Source: Clostridiales bacterium UBA1763 (lineage in GTDB: Bacteria > Bacillota > Clostridia > Oscillospirales > Oscillospiraceae). From it: a stretch of DNA of 27,974 bases. The stretch is taken from positions 1 to 27,974 of the forward strand of contig DCHB01000057.1 of NCBI GenBank assembly GCA_002314685.1, written 5' to 3'. The translations under genes were made by a program, and so were the position numbers. Within the stretch, counting starts at the first letter, position 1; every line of letters starts with the position of its first letter. Below the pieces are notes generated by a model. It did no database searches, was not told the DNA's origin, and saw only the letters and a program-made list of their open reading frames with translations. Positions 7,672 to 15,253 of this stretch are shown piece after piece.

Positions 7672-8271
7672 ATGACAAATCAACTTATATGGGAAATAAT
7701 CGGCTACGCGGGCTCTGCTCTTGTTTTGGTATCCCTGCTGATGACATCTATCGTCAAGCTGAGAGTTATTAACGCAATCGGCTGTGTTGTTTTCAGCACC
7801 TACGCTTTTGTCATACACTCAATACCCACTGCGCTTATGAATGTCGCACTGTTTGTGATTGACGTGTTCTTCCTTATTAAGATACTTTCGGATAAGGCTG
7901 ATTTCTCATGCGTCAATACAAGTGTTTCTGACCCGATTGTCAATCATTTTTGCGAGCAGTTTTCAACGGATATATCGCAGTATTTTGATTTGTCGCAAAT
8001 GCAGTCGGCAGACCGAGTAGTGGTCATATTTGACAACGAAACTGTAGCGGGCTTGCTTGCAGGCAAGTCGGAAGGAAACAGACTTAAGCTGATAATTGAC
8101 TACACTACACAGCAATACAGAGACTGCAAGGTGGGGCCTTATATTTATGATGTTCTGTCAAATAGCTTTAATGAGCTCGTTTATGCGGGAACAAATGAAA
8201 AGCACGTTCCGTACTGCCTTAAAATGGGCTTTGAAAAGGTGAACGGAGAATATATCAAGACATTTGCATGA
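7672..8271 (+). CDS. YgjV-like membrane protein with a C-terminal GNAT-like domain
   Basis: The first roughly 70 residues are very hydrophobic, with about three membrane segments (roughly 7-26, 31-48 and 50-70), and resemble the YgjV-type bacterial inner-membrane family. Residues about 75-199 are soluble. They contain IIDYTTQQYRDCKVGPYIYD followed by a later KMGFEK motif, a pattern like the acetyl-CoA-binding and C-terminal parts of GNAT acetyltransferases. The expected GNAT Q/RxxGxG/A loop is poorly conserved (RDCKVGPYIY), so catalysis is uncertain. The gene stands alone between its own promoter and a shared terminator. Its function is unknown, and both the family and fold assignments are tentative. 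Confidence 0.7.
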   Translation: MTNQLIWEIIGYAGSALVLVSLLMTSIVKLRVINAIGCVVFSTYAFVIHSIPTALMNVALFVIDVFFLIKILSDKADFSCVNTSVSDPIVNHFCEQFSTDISQYFDLSQMQSADRVVVIFDNETVAGLLAGKSEGNRLKLIIDYTTQQYRDCKVGPYIYDVLSNSFNELVYAGTNEKHVPYCLKMGFEKVNGEYIKTFA

Positions 8272-8277
8272 TAATAA

Positions 8278-8318
8278 AAGCTCGCTGATACTTGACGTAT
8301 CGGCGAGCTTATTTTTTT
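8278..8318. terminator. Bidirectional terminator between convergent genes
   Basis: Stem AAGCTCGC (8278-8285) pairs with 8303-8310. It continues through a T-G wobble and GATAC/GTATC to a 5-base loop (8292-8296). A T run follows at 8312-8318, and on the opposite strand TTTTATTAT follows. It serves both the gene ending at 8271 and glnS, whose stop codon at 8317-8319 overlaps the T run. Confidence 0.85.
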
Positions 8319-9984
8319 ACTTTTTGAAGCTGTCCTTAAGTGCAACTGCACGGTTAAATACAAGGTGCTCGGGACTTGAATCCTTACTGTCAACACAGAA
8401 GTAGCCCATACGCAGGAACTGGAACTGAGCAGGTGCAACGGCATTTTCAAGCATTTTTTCAAGCTTACAGCCCTTTAATATCTCAAGGGAGTTGGGATTC
8501 ATGCACTGAATATAATCCTTGTCAGCGGCATCGGGATCCTCGTCGATAAACAGATTGCTGTATAGTCTGACCTCTGCATCGGCACAGTTATCGGCATCAA
8601 CCCAGTGAATTGTTGCACCCTTAACCTTGCGTCCGTCTGCGGGATCTCCGCCGCGGCTTTCGGGGTCGTAGGTAGCAAGAATTTCGGTAATATTGCCATT
8701 TTCATCCTTAACACAGCCCGTGCAGGTGATGAGGTATGCGCCCTTGAGTCTGCACTCGGGACCTTCGGGATAAAGGCGCTTATATTTGGGCACAGGAACC
8801 TCGAGGAAGTCCTCGGACTCAATATAGAGATTGCGGGAGAAGCTGACCTTGCGGGTGCCCGCCTCGGGGTCATTGGGGTTGTTTTCAACCTCTAAAAGCT
8901 CGCTTTCACCCTCGGGATAATTGGTGATTGTGAGCTTAACAGGACGCAGAACAGCCATGGCACGCTGTGCGTGCTCATTAAGGTCATCTCTTAAGCAGTG
9001 CTCAAGAAAAGCAAACTCTATTGTGCTCGGGACTTTATTAACGCCGATACGCTCACAGAAGCTGCGTATGGAGGTCGGAGTATATCCGCGGCGGCGCAGA
9101 CCGCACAAAGTCGGCATACGGGGGTCATCCCAACCTGAGACCATACCCTCCTCAACAAGCCTTCTCAGCTTGCGCTTGCTGAGCACGGTGTAGTTAATGC
9201 CGAGGCGTGCAAACTCAATCTGACGGGGCTTTGAGGGAACGGAAACGTTATTGATAACCCAGTCATAAAGCGGTCTGTGGTCCTCGTATTCGAGGGAGCA
9301 AAGAGAGTGGGTGATACCCTCAAGTGCGTCCTGAATGGGATGAGCAAAGTCGTACATGGGATATATGCACCATTTAGTGCCCTGACGGTGATGCTCAATA
9401 TAGCGTATGCGGTACAATACGGGGTCGCGCATATTGAAGTTGCCCGAGGCGAGGTCGATTTTAGCACGCAGGGTATATTTACCCTCGGGGAACTCACCGT
9501 TTTTCATACGCTCAAACAGGTCGAGGCTTTCCTCAATAGGTCTGTCGCGGTAAGGGCTTATTGCGGGGCGGGTTGTATCGCCTCTGTATTCCTTGAACTG
9601 CTCGGGAGTAAGCTCACAAACGTATGCAAGCCCCTTATTTATAAGCTCAAGCGCATATTCGTAGGTCTTCTCAAAATAATCCGAGCCGTAGTAGAAACGG
9701 TCATCCCAGTCAAAGCCGAGCCAGTGAATATCCTCCTGGATAGCATCGACGTACTCGGTGTCCTCCTTGGCGGGATTGGTGTCGTCCATACGCAGATTGC
9801 AAATACCGCCGTATTTTTCGGCAGTACCGAAGTCTATAATAAGTGCCTTGCAGTGACCTATGTGCAGATAGCCGTTAGGCTCGGGCGGGAAACGGGTGTG
9901 CACCTTCATGCCCTCACAGCGACCGCCCTCGGCAAGGTCCTCGTCTATAAAATTCTCAATAAAATTTTTGCTTATCTCTTCCAT
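8317..9984 (-). CDS. glnS: Glutaminyl-tRNA synthetase
   Basis: This class I synthetase charges tRNA-Gln directly with glutamine. The 555-residue protein has PPEPNGYLHIGH (33-44), RMDDTNPAKEDTEYV, the VLSKRKL form of the KMSKS loop near residue 270, and the C-terminal beta-barrel anticodon-binding region. TNPAKE and the length match bacterial GlnRS, not GluRS. ATG 9984 is preferred because AGGAG lies 9 nt upstream; an in-frame start at 10014 has no such site and would sit at the predicted transcription start. It is monocistronic, with its own promoter and terminator. Many Clostridia make Gln-tRNA by the GatCAB route, so GlnRS is a lineage-informative choice. Confidence 0.97.
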   Translation of the reverse strand: MEEISKNFIENFIDEDLAEGGRCEGMKVHTRFPPEPNGYLHIGHCKALIIDFGTAEKYGGICNLRMDDTNPAKEDTEYVDAIQEDIHWLGFDWDDRFYYGSDYFEKTYEYALELINKGLAYVCELTPEQFKEYRGDTTRPAISPYRDRPIEESLDLFERMKNGEFPEGKYTLRAKIDLASGNFNMRDPVLYRIRYIEHHRQGTKWCIYPMYDFAHPIQDALEGITHSLCSLEYEDHRPLYDWVINNVSVPSKPRQIEFARLGINYTVLSKRKLRRLVEEGMVSGWDDPRMPTLCGLRRRGYTPTSIRSFCERIGVNKVPSTIEFAFLEHCLRDDLNEHAQRAMAVLRPVKLTITNYPEGESELLEVENNPNDPEAGTRKVSFSRNLYIESEDFLEVPVPKYKRLYPEGPECRLKGAYLITCTGCVKDENGNITEILATYDPESRGGDPADGRKVKGATIHWVDADNCADAEVRLYSNLFIDEDPDAADKDYIQCMNPNSLEILKGCKLEKMLENAVAPAQFQFLRMGYFCVDSKDSSPEHLVFNRAVALKDSFKK

Positions 9985-10020
9985 TACTCTTTGCTCCTGT
10001 AAAAAAATTCGCATATGTAA

Positions 10021-10049
10021 ATTATAAACGATAATTGTAGTAATTACAA
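10021..10049 (-). promoter_or_regulatory. Sigma-A promoter of glnS
   Basis: On the minus strand, TTGTAA (10049-10044), a 17-bp spacer and TATAAT (10026-10021) are well placed for a start near 10014, about 30 nt before ATG 9984. The -35 lies within the dyad at 10035-10049. Confidence 0.65.
10035..10049. promoter_or_regulatory. Small dyad between divergent promoters, possible operator
   Basis: TTGTA (10035-10039), five bases, then TACAA (10045-10049) make an inverted repeat that covers the glnS -35 and lies just upstream of the trxB-like extended -10. No regulator is assigned. With 5-bp arms it could be chance in AT-rich DNA. Confidence 0.3.
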
Positions 10050-10057
10050 CAAAAATG

Positions 10058-10066
10058 TGTTATAAT
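10058..10066 (+). promoter_or_regulatory. Extended -10 promoter of the thioredoxin reductase-like gene
   Basis: TGTTATAAT (10058-10066) is a perfect extended -10 element. There is no good -35 at normal spacing. The predicted start near 10073 leaves about 28 nt before ATG 10101, which supports that start over the upstream ATG at 10077. Confidence 0.55.
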
Positions 10067-10100
10067 AATTGCTAAAATGAAGAAAAAGAAGGTGATAGCC

Positions 10101-10913
10101 ATGGGCGGCAAATACGATATACTTATAGTCGGCGGCGGACCCGCGGGAATATCGGCGGCGCTGACGGCTGTAAACAGAGGCAAAAAGACCGCAGTAATTG
10201 CAAATCCTCCCGAGACAAGCAAGCTCAGCTTAGCAGAGCTTGTTACAAATTATCCGGGCATAAGCGGTACTGGCGCTGAGCTTATGCAAAAAATGCGTTC
10301 GCAGCTTATTGAAAGCGGTGCAGAGATAATAAACGGTAAAGCACTCAGCGTAATGAGCCTCGGCAAAACGATTGGCGTAGCAGTCGGCAATGACTTTTAT
10401 GAGGGCACGGCTGTAATTATCGCAACGGGCATAAGCCGCAGACCGCTGTGCGAGGGTGAAACTAAATTTCTCGGCAGAGGAGTAAGCTACTGTGCAACCT
10501 GCGACGGAATGTTATACAAGGGCAAAAACGTTGCCGTTCTCGGCGAAGGCGAGGAAGCAGAGCACGATATTGAATTTTTGAAGGAAATCGGTTGTAATGT
10601 AACAGCTTTTTCGGGCAAGGGAAAGATTGAGATTACGGGTGAAATGAAAGCGGACACGCTTGTTGTAAACGGACAGACGGTAAAAACCGATTGCATTTTC
10701 ATCTTAAAGGACACTTTATCAAGCGAAACTCTTGTAAACGGAATTGAATGTGACCGCAGTACTATAAAGACCGATAAATCCGGCAAAACAAACATAAGCG
10801 GTGTCTTTGCCGCAGGAGACTGCACCGGCGCACCGTATCAGCTTGCAAAAGCAGTAGGCGAGGGCAATATAGCCGCCCTTACCGCCTGTGAATATATAAG
10901 TAATCTAAACTAA
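10101..10913 (+). CDS. Thioredoxin reductase-like flavoprotein lacking the NADPH motifs, likely ferredoxin-dependent type
   Basis: The 270-residue protein has the FAD motif GGGPAG (11-16), the redox-active CATC (131-134) and the C-terminal FAD motif GVFAAGDCTG (234-243) of low-molecular-weight thioredoxin reductases. E. coli TrxB is about 320 residues. The missing length lies in the pyridine-nucleotide domain, where GxGxxA reads GEGEEAE and the HRRxxxR NADPH-phosphate motif is absent. Ferredoxin-dependent flavin thioredoxin reductases described in clostridia show this same loss, so ferredoxin is the likely donor (inference). ATG 10101 is used because GAAGGTG lies upstream. Thioredoxin follows after 14 nt, as its probable substrate. 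Confidence 0.85.
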   Translation: MGGKYDILIVGGGPAGISAALTAVNRGKKTAVIANPPETSKLSLAELVTNYPGISGTGAELMQKMRSQLIESGAEIINGKALSVMSLGKTIGVAVGNDFYEGTAVIIATGISRRPLCEGETKFLGRGVSYCATCDGMLYKGKNVAVLGEGEEAEHDIEFLKEIGCNVTAFSGKGKIEITGEMKADTLVVNGQTVKTDCIFILKDTLSSETLVNGIECDRSTIKTDKSGKTNISGVFAAGDCTGAPYQLAKAVGEGNIAALTACEYISNLN

Positions 10914-10927
10914 AGGAGATAAATACT

Positions 10928-11233
10928 ATGGCAGTTATGCATCTTACAAAGGATAATTTCGATTCTATCACTTCATCGGGCACCGTTCTCGTTGACTTCT
11001 GGGCAACATGGTGCGGACCCTGCCGTATGCAGGCACCCATTCTTGACCAGCTTGCAGAGCAGGTCGGCGATAATGTCAAGGTCTGCAAGGTAGATGTTGA
11101 CGATGAGCCTGCGATCGCTCAGCGCTTCGGTGTTTTCAGCATTCCAACTCTCGCAGTTTTCCGTGACGGCAAGCTCGTCGCAAAGGAAGTCGGCGTTCAC
11201 ACAGTTGAACAGCTTATGGTAATGCTTGGCTGA
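10928..11233 (+). CDS. trxA: Thioredoxin
   Basis: The 101-residue protein has the classical WATWCGPCRM active site (about residues 27-36), the DVDDEP turn and the cis-proline loop IPTL. It reduces protein disulfides in the cytoplasm. The start is set by AAAGGAGAT about 8 nt before ATG 10928. It shares an operon with the reductase-like gene upstream, and both end at the hairpin at 11257-11295. Confidence 0.96.
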   Translation: MAVMHLTKDNFDSITSSGTVLVDFWATWCGPCRMQAPILDQLAEQVGDNVKVCKVDVDDEPAIAQRFGVFSIPTLAVFRDGKLVAKEVGVHTVEQLMVMLG

Positions 11234-11246
11234 GTAAAGAAAAACA

Positions 11247-11275
11247 TTGCATTTAGTTTTGCGCCCGTATATAAT
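11247..11275 (+). promoter_or_regulatory. Candidate degV promoter overlapping the trxA terminator
   Basis: TTGCAT (11247-11252), 17 bp and TATAAT (11270-11275) give a plausible sigma-A promoter. The -10 lies in the tip of the trxA terminator hairpin. The start would fall near 11282, 29 nt before ATG 11311. Confidence 0.45.
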
Positions 11276-11295
11276 ACGGGTGCAAAATCTTTTTT
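11257..11295 (+). terminator. Intrinsic terminator of the thioredoxin operon
   Basis: Stem TTTTGCGCCCGTAT (11257-11270) pairs with 11274-11287, with one G-U wobble and a 3-base loop. A T-rich tract ends at 11295. Confidence 0.85.
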
Positions 11296-11310
11296 CCAAG
11301 GAGGAACGAT

Positions 11311-12198
11311 ATGTCTGATTATGTATTGAGCTGCTGCTCCACAGCCGATCTTTCCAAGGAGCATTTCAATTCACGTGATATAAAATATGTCTGCTTCCAC
11401 TATGCTCTTAACGGCGAGGAGTATATGGATGACCTCGGAGAAAGCATACCCTTTGAGGAGTTTTATAAAAAAGTTGCCGCAGGCGAGGAAACGAAGACCG
11501 CGCAGGTAAACGTCGCTGAATATATTGACCATTTTAAGCCCTTCTTAGATGAGGGAAAGGATATTCTTCATGTTACTTTATCGACGGGACTTTCGGGCAC
11601 GATAAATTCCGCAAGAACTGCAGCCGCTATGCTCGGCGCGGATTATCCTGACAGAAAGATATATATTGTCGATTCTCTCGGCGCATCCTCGGGCTACGGT
11701 CTTATTATGGACACGCTTGCCGATATGCGCGATGCTGGCAAGAGCATTGACGAGGTGTATGAGTGGATAGAGGCAAACAAGCTCAGAATGCACCATTGGT
11801 TTTTCTCAACCGACCTCAGCTTCTATATTAAGGGCGGCAGAATTTCAAAAGCCGAGGGCTTTTTCGGTACGATGCTGAGCATCTGCCCTCTGCTTAATAT
11901 GGACAATGAGGGACACCTTATCCCGAGAGAAAAGATTCGCACAAAAAAGCGTGTTATTAAGGAAATCGTAGCGCGTATGCAGGAGCACGCGGAGGGCGGT
12001 CTCGACTATTCGGGCAAGTGCTTTATCTCGCAGTCAGCCTGCATGGAGGATGCCGAGGCTGTTGCGGCACTCGTTGAGGAAACCTTCCCCAAGCTAAACG
12101 GAAAAGCCGCAATTAACTATATCGGCACAACTATCGGAAGCCACACGGGCCCCGGCACAGTTGCACTGTTTTTCTGGGGCGACGAGCGCGTGGACTAA
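11311..12198 (+). CDS. DegV family protein (fatty-acid-binding, FakB-like)
   Basis: DegV/FakB proteins bind a fatty acid and present it to the kinase FakA for phosphorylation. The 295-residue protein has the family length and the typical elements: an N-terminal strand followed by CSTADLS, AQVNVAEY, the fatty-acid-binding loop HVTLSTGLSGTINSA, VDSLGASSGYG, FYIKGGRISKA and a C-terminal IGTTIGSHTGPGT. AAGGAGG precedes ATG 11311. No fakA is nearby. Clostridia usually carry several DegV paralogs, so the specific ligand is unknown. No terminator is seen before the valS promoter, and the T-box terminator may also stop read-through from here. Confidence 0.92.
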   Translation: MSDYVLSCCSTADLSKEHFNSRDIKYVCFHYALNGEEYMDDLGESIPFEEFYKKVAAGEETKTAQVNVAEYIDHFKPFLDEGKDILHVTLSTGLSGTINSARTAAAMLGADYPDRKIYIVDSLGASSGYGLIMDTLADMRDAGKSIDEVYEWIEANKLRMHHWFFSTDLSFYIKGGRISKAEGFFGTMLSICPLLNMDNEGHLIPREKIRTKKRVIKEIVARMQEHAEGGLDYSGKCFISQSACMEDAEAVAALVEETFPKLNGKAAINYIGTTIGSHTGPGTVALFFWGDERVD

Positions 12199-12206
12199 GT
12201 CCGTGC

Positions 12207-12235
12207 TTGACAAATTTGCGTATTGATAATATAAT
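12207..12235 (+). promoter_or_regulatory. Consensus sigma-A promoter of the valS leader
   Basis: TTGACA (12207-12212), 17 bp and TATAAT (12230-12235) match the consensus perfectly. Transcription would begin near 12242, only about 44 nt after the degV stop, and run into the T-box leader. Confidence 0.9.
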
Positions 12236-12241
12236 TTTCAA

Positions 12242-12472
12242 ATGTTAAAGACTGTGATAAGCAGGAGTAAGCAGTAAGCTTTTTTCAGAGAGAAGACGGT
12301 TGGTGCGAGTTTTCAAAAGGCACTGTTGAAGGTCGGCTTTGAGTTTCCGCATTGAATTAGTAGGTGCGGGCGGGCACTCCCGTTACAGAGTAAATGAGTG
12401 TTGCATTTATAATGCAAAATTCAGGTGGTACCGCGTATTATTTGCGCCCTGATTATTTCAGGGCGCTTTTTT
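12242..12472 (+). ncRNA. Valine-specific T-box riboswitch leader of valS
   Basis: The leader senses uncharged tRNA-Val and switches between a terminator and an antiterminator. The T-box sequence AGGTGGTACCGCG is at 12423-12435, and the terminator stem follows at 12444-12466 with a T run. In stem I the AGTA loop-E element is at 12266-12269 and AGAGAG at 12287-12292. Helix AGCAGT (12270-12275) pairs with ACTGTT (12322-12327). The specifier loop after it reads GAAG-GTC-G, so the codon is GTC (12332-12334), for valine, in agreement with the downstream gene. The interval 12199-12538 has no other gene except a possible 10-codon ORF. Confidence 0.93.
12444..12472 (+). terminator. T-box-controlled attenuator terminator before valS
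   Basis: Stem GCGCCCTGA (12444-12452) pairs perfectly with 12458-12466 around a 5-base loop, followed by six T. It should form when tRNA-Val is charged, ending the transcript before valS. Confidence 0.9.
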
Positions 12473-12483
12473 CAGGAGTTTTT

Positions 12484-12516
12484 ATGATCAGCCTTGAAGT
12501 AAAAAGAATTAAATGA
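12484..12516 (+). CDS. Possible 10-codon ORF between the T-box and valS
   Basis: ATG 12484 follows AGGAG at 12474-12478 by five bases and opens MISLEVKRIK, ending at TGA 12514-12516. It lies downstream of the attenuator, so it would be translated only from read-through mRNA. It has a better-placed ribosome site than most chance ORFs, but nothing else supports it. Translation here could modulate valS initiation, or it may be meaningless. Confidence 0.2.
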   Translation: MISLEVKRIK

Positions 12517-12538
12517 TTATATACGAGGAGAGTAAGAA

Positions 12539-15160
12539 ATGAAAGAATTACCCAAGGTGTATGACCCGAGTACGGTCGAGAAGAAAATCTATGATATGTG
12601 GGAAAAGGGCGGATACTTCAAGGGTGTTATAGACCCCGATAAGAAGCCGTTTTCAATCGTTATGCCGCCTCCCAATGTTACGGGTCAGCTTCACATGGGT
12701 CATGCGCTTGATGCAACCCTTCAGGATATTTTAACCCGATACAAGAGAATGCAGGGCTATGCCGCATTGTGGCTTCCCGGCACAGACCATGCGGGTATTG
12801 CAACTCAGATAAAGGTTGAGCAGGAGCTCCGCGAGAAGGAGGGCTTAAGCCGCTATGACCTCGGACGCGAAAAATTCCTTGAGCGCGTCTGGGATTGGAA
12901 GCATAAATACGGAAGCAGAATTGTCGAACAGCAGAAAACCCTCGGCTCGTCCTGCGACTGGGACAGAAGCGTTTTCACAATGGACGATCAGCGTGCAAAA
13001 TCAGTGCGCGAGACCTTCTGCGAGCTTTACGAAAAGGGACTTATCTATAAGGGCAACCGCATCATAAACTGGTGTCCCAAGTGCCGCACAGCTCTTTCCG
13101 ATGCTGAGGTTGAGTATAAGGATATGCCCGGCTCCTTCTGGCATATAAGATACCCCATTGAGGGCTCAGACGAGGAGTTTATAATTGCAACAACCCGTCC
13201 CGAGACAATGCTCGGCGACAGTGGCGTTGCCGTTCATCCCGATGATGAAAAATACAAGCATCTTGTAGGCAAAAACGCCATTCTGCCTCTTGTCGGACGC
13301 AAGCTTCCCATTGTAGCGGATGACTATGTTGAGCTCGGCTTCGGCACTGGTGCGGTTAAAATGACACCCTGCCATGACCCTAACGACTATGAGGTCGGTC
13401 TGCGTCACAATCTTGAGCAGATTTTGGTTATTGACGAGGACGCGAAGATAATTAACGGCGGCAAATATAACGGCATGGACCGCTACGAGTGCCGCAAGGC
13501 TATCGTTGCAGACCTTGAGGAAGCGGGTTATCTTGTTAAGGTTGAGCCTTACAGCCATAATGTCGGCTGCTGCTACCGCTGCGGCACTGTCGTTGAGCCC
13601 ATTACAAGCCCGCAGTGGTTTGTAAAGATGAAGCCTCTTGCCGAGGCGGCAATCGAGGTCGTCAAGGACGGCAGAATTAAGTTTGTTCCCGAGAGATTTA
13701 CAAAGACATATATGAATTGGATGGAAAACGTCCATGATTGGTGTATTTCCCGTCAGCTTTGGTGGGGACACAGAATACCCGCGTGGTACTGCGCCGACTG
13801 CGGTAAAATTACCGTTTCCCGCGAGGATGCAACTGAGTGCCAGCACTGCCACAGCAAGAATATCACTCAGGAAGAGGATGTTCTCGATACTTGGTTCAGC
13901 TCCGCACTTTGGCCGTTCTCAACAATGGGCTGGCCCGACAAGACTCCCGAGCTTGATTATTGGTACCCGACAAGCGTAATGGTCACGGGCTATGACATCA
14001 TATTCTTCTGGGTTGCGAGAATGATATTCTCCGGTATGGAGCAGATGAACAAGGAGCCCTTCGGCACTGTATTTATTCACGGTCTTGTGCGCGACAGTCA
14101 GGGACGCAAAATGTCAAAGAGCCTCGGTAACGGCATTGACCCGCTTGAAATGGCTGAGAAATACGGCGCTGATGCACTGCGCTTCAACCTCATTACAGGC
14201 AACAGCCCCGGCAATGATATGCGCTTCTATGTTGAAAAGTGCGAGGCAATGCGTAACTTCTGCAACAAGATTTGGAACGCTTCGCGCTTCGTTATGATGA
14301 ATCTCACCGTTGAGGACAATCATCTGCCCGAAAATCTCGAAACCGAGGATAAGTGGATTATTTCTAAGCTCAATCAGGTTTCAAAGGAAGTCTGCGACAA
14401 TATGGACAGCTACGAGCTCGGTGTCGCCGCAGGCAAGATTTACGACTTCATTTGGGACAGCTACTGCGATTGGTATATTGAGCTTACAAAGCCCCGCCTT
14501 AACGGTGACGATGAGAAGGCAAAGGAAGGTGCACAGAGAGTTCTGCTGTATGTACTGACTGAAATTCTCAAGCTTCTGCATCCCTTTATGCCGTTTATAA
14601 CCGAGGAAATATGGCAGGCGCTGCCTCATGAGGGCGAGGCACTTATGATTGCCGAGTATCCCAAGTTCAATGAGGCACTGAGCTTCCCCGAGGATGAAGT
14701 TAACTTTGAGATGGTCATGGATGCAATCAAGGCAGTCAGAGCACGCAGAGCTGAAATGAATGTTCCTCCCTCCAGAAAGAGCCATCTTATCATTGTCACC
14801 GATAAGTCCAAGGCATTTAACGACGGCGAGAAGTTTATCTGCAAGCTCGCCTATGCCTCGGAGATCACAGTTTGCGATACTCTGCCTGAGAATACCGACG
14901 GTATGGTATCAGTAATCACCGACAATGCCCGTATGTTCATGCCTATGGCAGAGCTCGTTGATCTCGAAAAAGAAAAAGCACGAATGGAAAAGGAGCTTGC
15001 AAACGCCCGCAAACAGCTTGAGGGACAAATTGCAAAGCTTTCAAACGAAAAGTTTGTATCCCGCGCACCCGAGGCGGTTGTAAATGTCGAGCGCGAGAAG
15101 AAGGCAAAGCTCGAGGCACTTATTGAAAATCTTGAGGAAAGCCTCAAAAAACTCGGCTGA
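12539..15160 (+). CDS. valS: Valyl-tRNA synthetase
   Basis: This class I synthetase charges tRNA-Val. The 873-residue protein has the full family length. PPPNVTGQLHMGH (44-56) holds the HIGH motif, and KMSKS is at 524-528. An editing domain lies between them (ATTRPETMLGDSGVAV). Zinc-type cysteines appear at CPKCRT, CCYRCG and CADCGK with CQHCHSK. The C-terminal 65 residues form the typical coiled coil (LVDLEKEKARMEKELANARK). GAGGAG precedes ATG 12539. Expression is controlled by the T-box leader. A long hairpin at 15200-15242 ends the transcript. Confidence 0.98.
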   Translation: MKELPKVYDPSTVEKKIYDMWEKGGYFKGVIDPDKKPFSIVMPPPNVTGQLHMGHALDATLQDILTRYKRMQGYAALWLPGTDHAGIATQIKVEQELREKEGLSRYDLGREKFLERVWDWKHKYGSRIVEQQKTLGSSCDWDRSVFTMDDQRAKSVRETFCELYEKGLIYKGNRIINWCPKCRTALSDAEVEYKDMPGSFWHIRYPIEGSDEEFIIATTRPETMLGDSGVAVHPDDEKYKHLVGKNAILPLVGRKLPIVADDYVELGFGTGAVKMTPCHDPNDYEVGLRHNLEQILVIDEDAKIINGGKYNGMDRYECRKAIVADLEEAGYLVKVEPYSHNVGCCYRCGTVVEPITSPQWFVKMKPLAEAAIEVVKDGRIKFVPERFTKTYMNWMENVHDWCISRQLWWGHRIPAWYCADCGKITVSREDATECQHCHSKNITQEEDVLDTWFSSALWPFSTMGWPDKTPELDYWYPTSVMVTGYDIIFFWVARMIFSGMEQMNKEPFGTVFIHGLVRDSQGRKMSKSLGNGIDPLEMAEKYGADALRFNLITGNSPGNDMRFYVEKCEAMRNFCNKIWNASRFVMMNLTVEDNHLPENLETEDKWIISKLNQVSKEVCDNMDSYELGVAAGKIYDFIWDSYCDWYIELTKPRLNGDDEKAKEGAQRVLLYVLTEILKLLHPFMPFITEEIWQALPHEGEALMIAEYPKFNEALSFPEDEVNFEMVMDAIKAVRARRAEMNVPPSRKSHLIIVTDKSKAFNDGEKFICKLAYASEITVCDTLPENTDGMVSVITDNARMFMPMAELVDLEKEKARMEKELANARKQLEGQIAKLSNEKFVSRAPEAVVNVEREKKAKLEALIENLEESLKKLG

Positions 15161-15199
15161 GACGACTGACTTCGTTTTTATCCGCAATTAAAAAACAGT

Positions 15200-15242
15200 A
15201 AACTGGTGTTGTGCAAATATGCACGGCACCAGTTTTGTTTTT
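15200..15242 (+). terminator. Intrinsic terminator of valS
   Basis: A 16-bp stem (15200-15215 with 15220-15235, including two adjacent T-G wobbles) closes on a 4-base loop and runs into TTTTGTTTTT. It ends only 11 nt before the spoIIAA start codon, so the spoIIA promoter must overlap it or lie upstream of it. I do not see a convincing sigma-H or Spo0A site. Confidence 0.85.
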
Positions 15243-15253
15243 GGGGTGAAAAA

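Noticed and set aside
9277..10002. 241-codon plus-strand frame opposite glnS
   Set aside because: It is antisense to an unambiguous synthetase gene and has no own promoter or ribosome site.
10077..10100. ATG 10077 as start of the thioredoxin reductase-like gene
   Set aside because: It sits about 4 nt from the predicted transcription start and lacks a ribosome site. ATG 10101 has GAAGGTG upstream and gives the normal FAD-motif position.
12199..12420. Separate small RNA or hypothetical gene between degV and valS
   Set aside because: The whole stretch is explained by the promoter and the stem I region of the T-box leader.
13166..13852. 228-codon minus-strand frame within valS
   Set aside because: It is a shadow frame opposite the conserved editing and zinc regions of ValRS.
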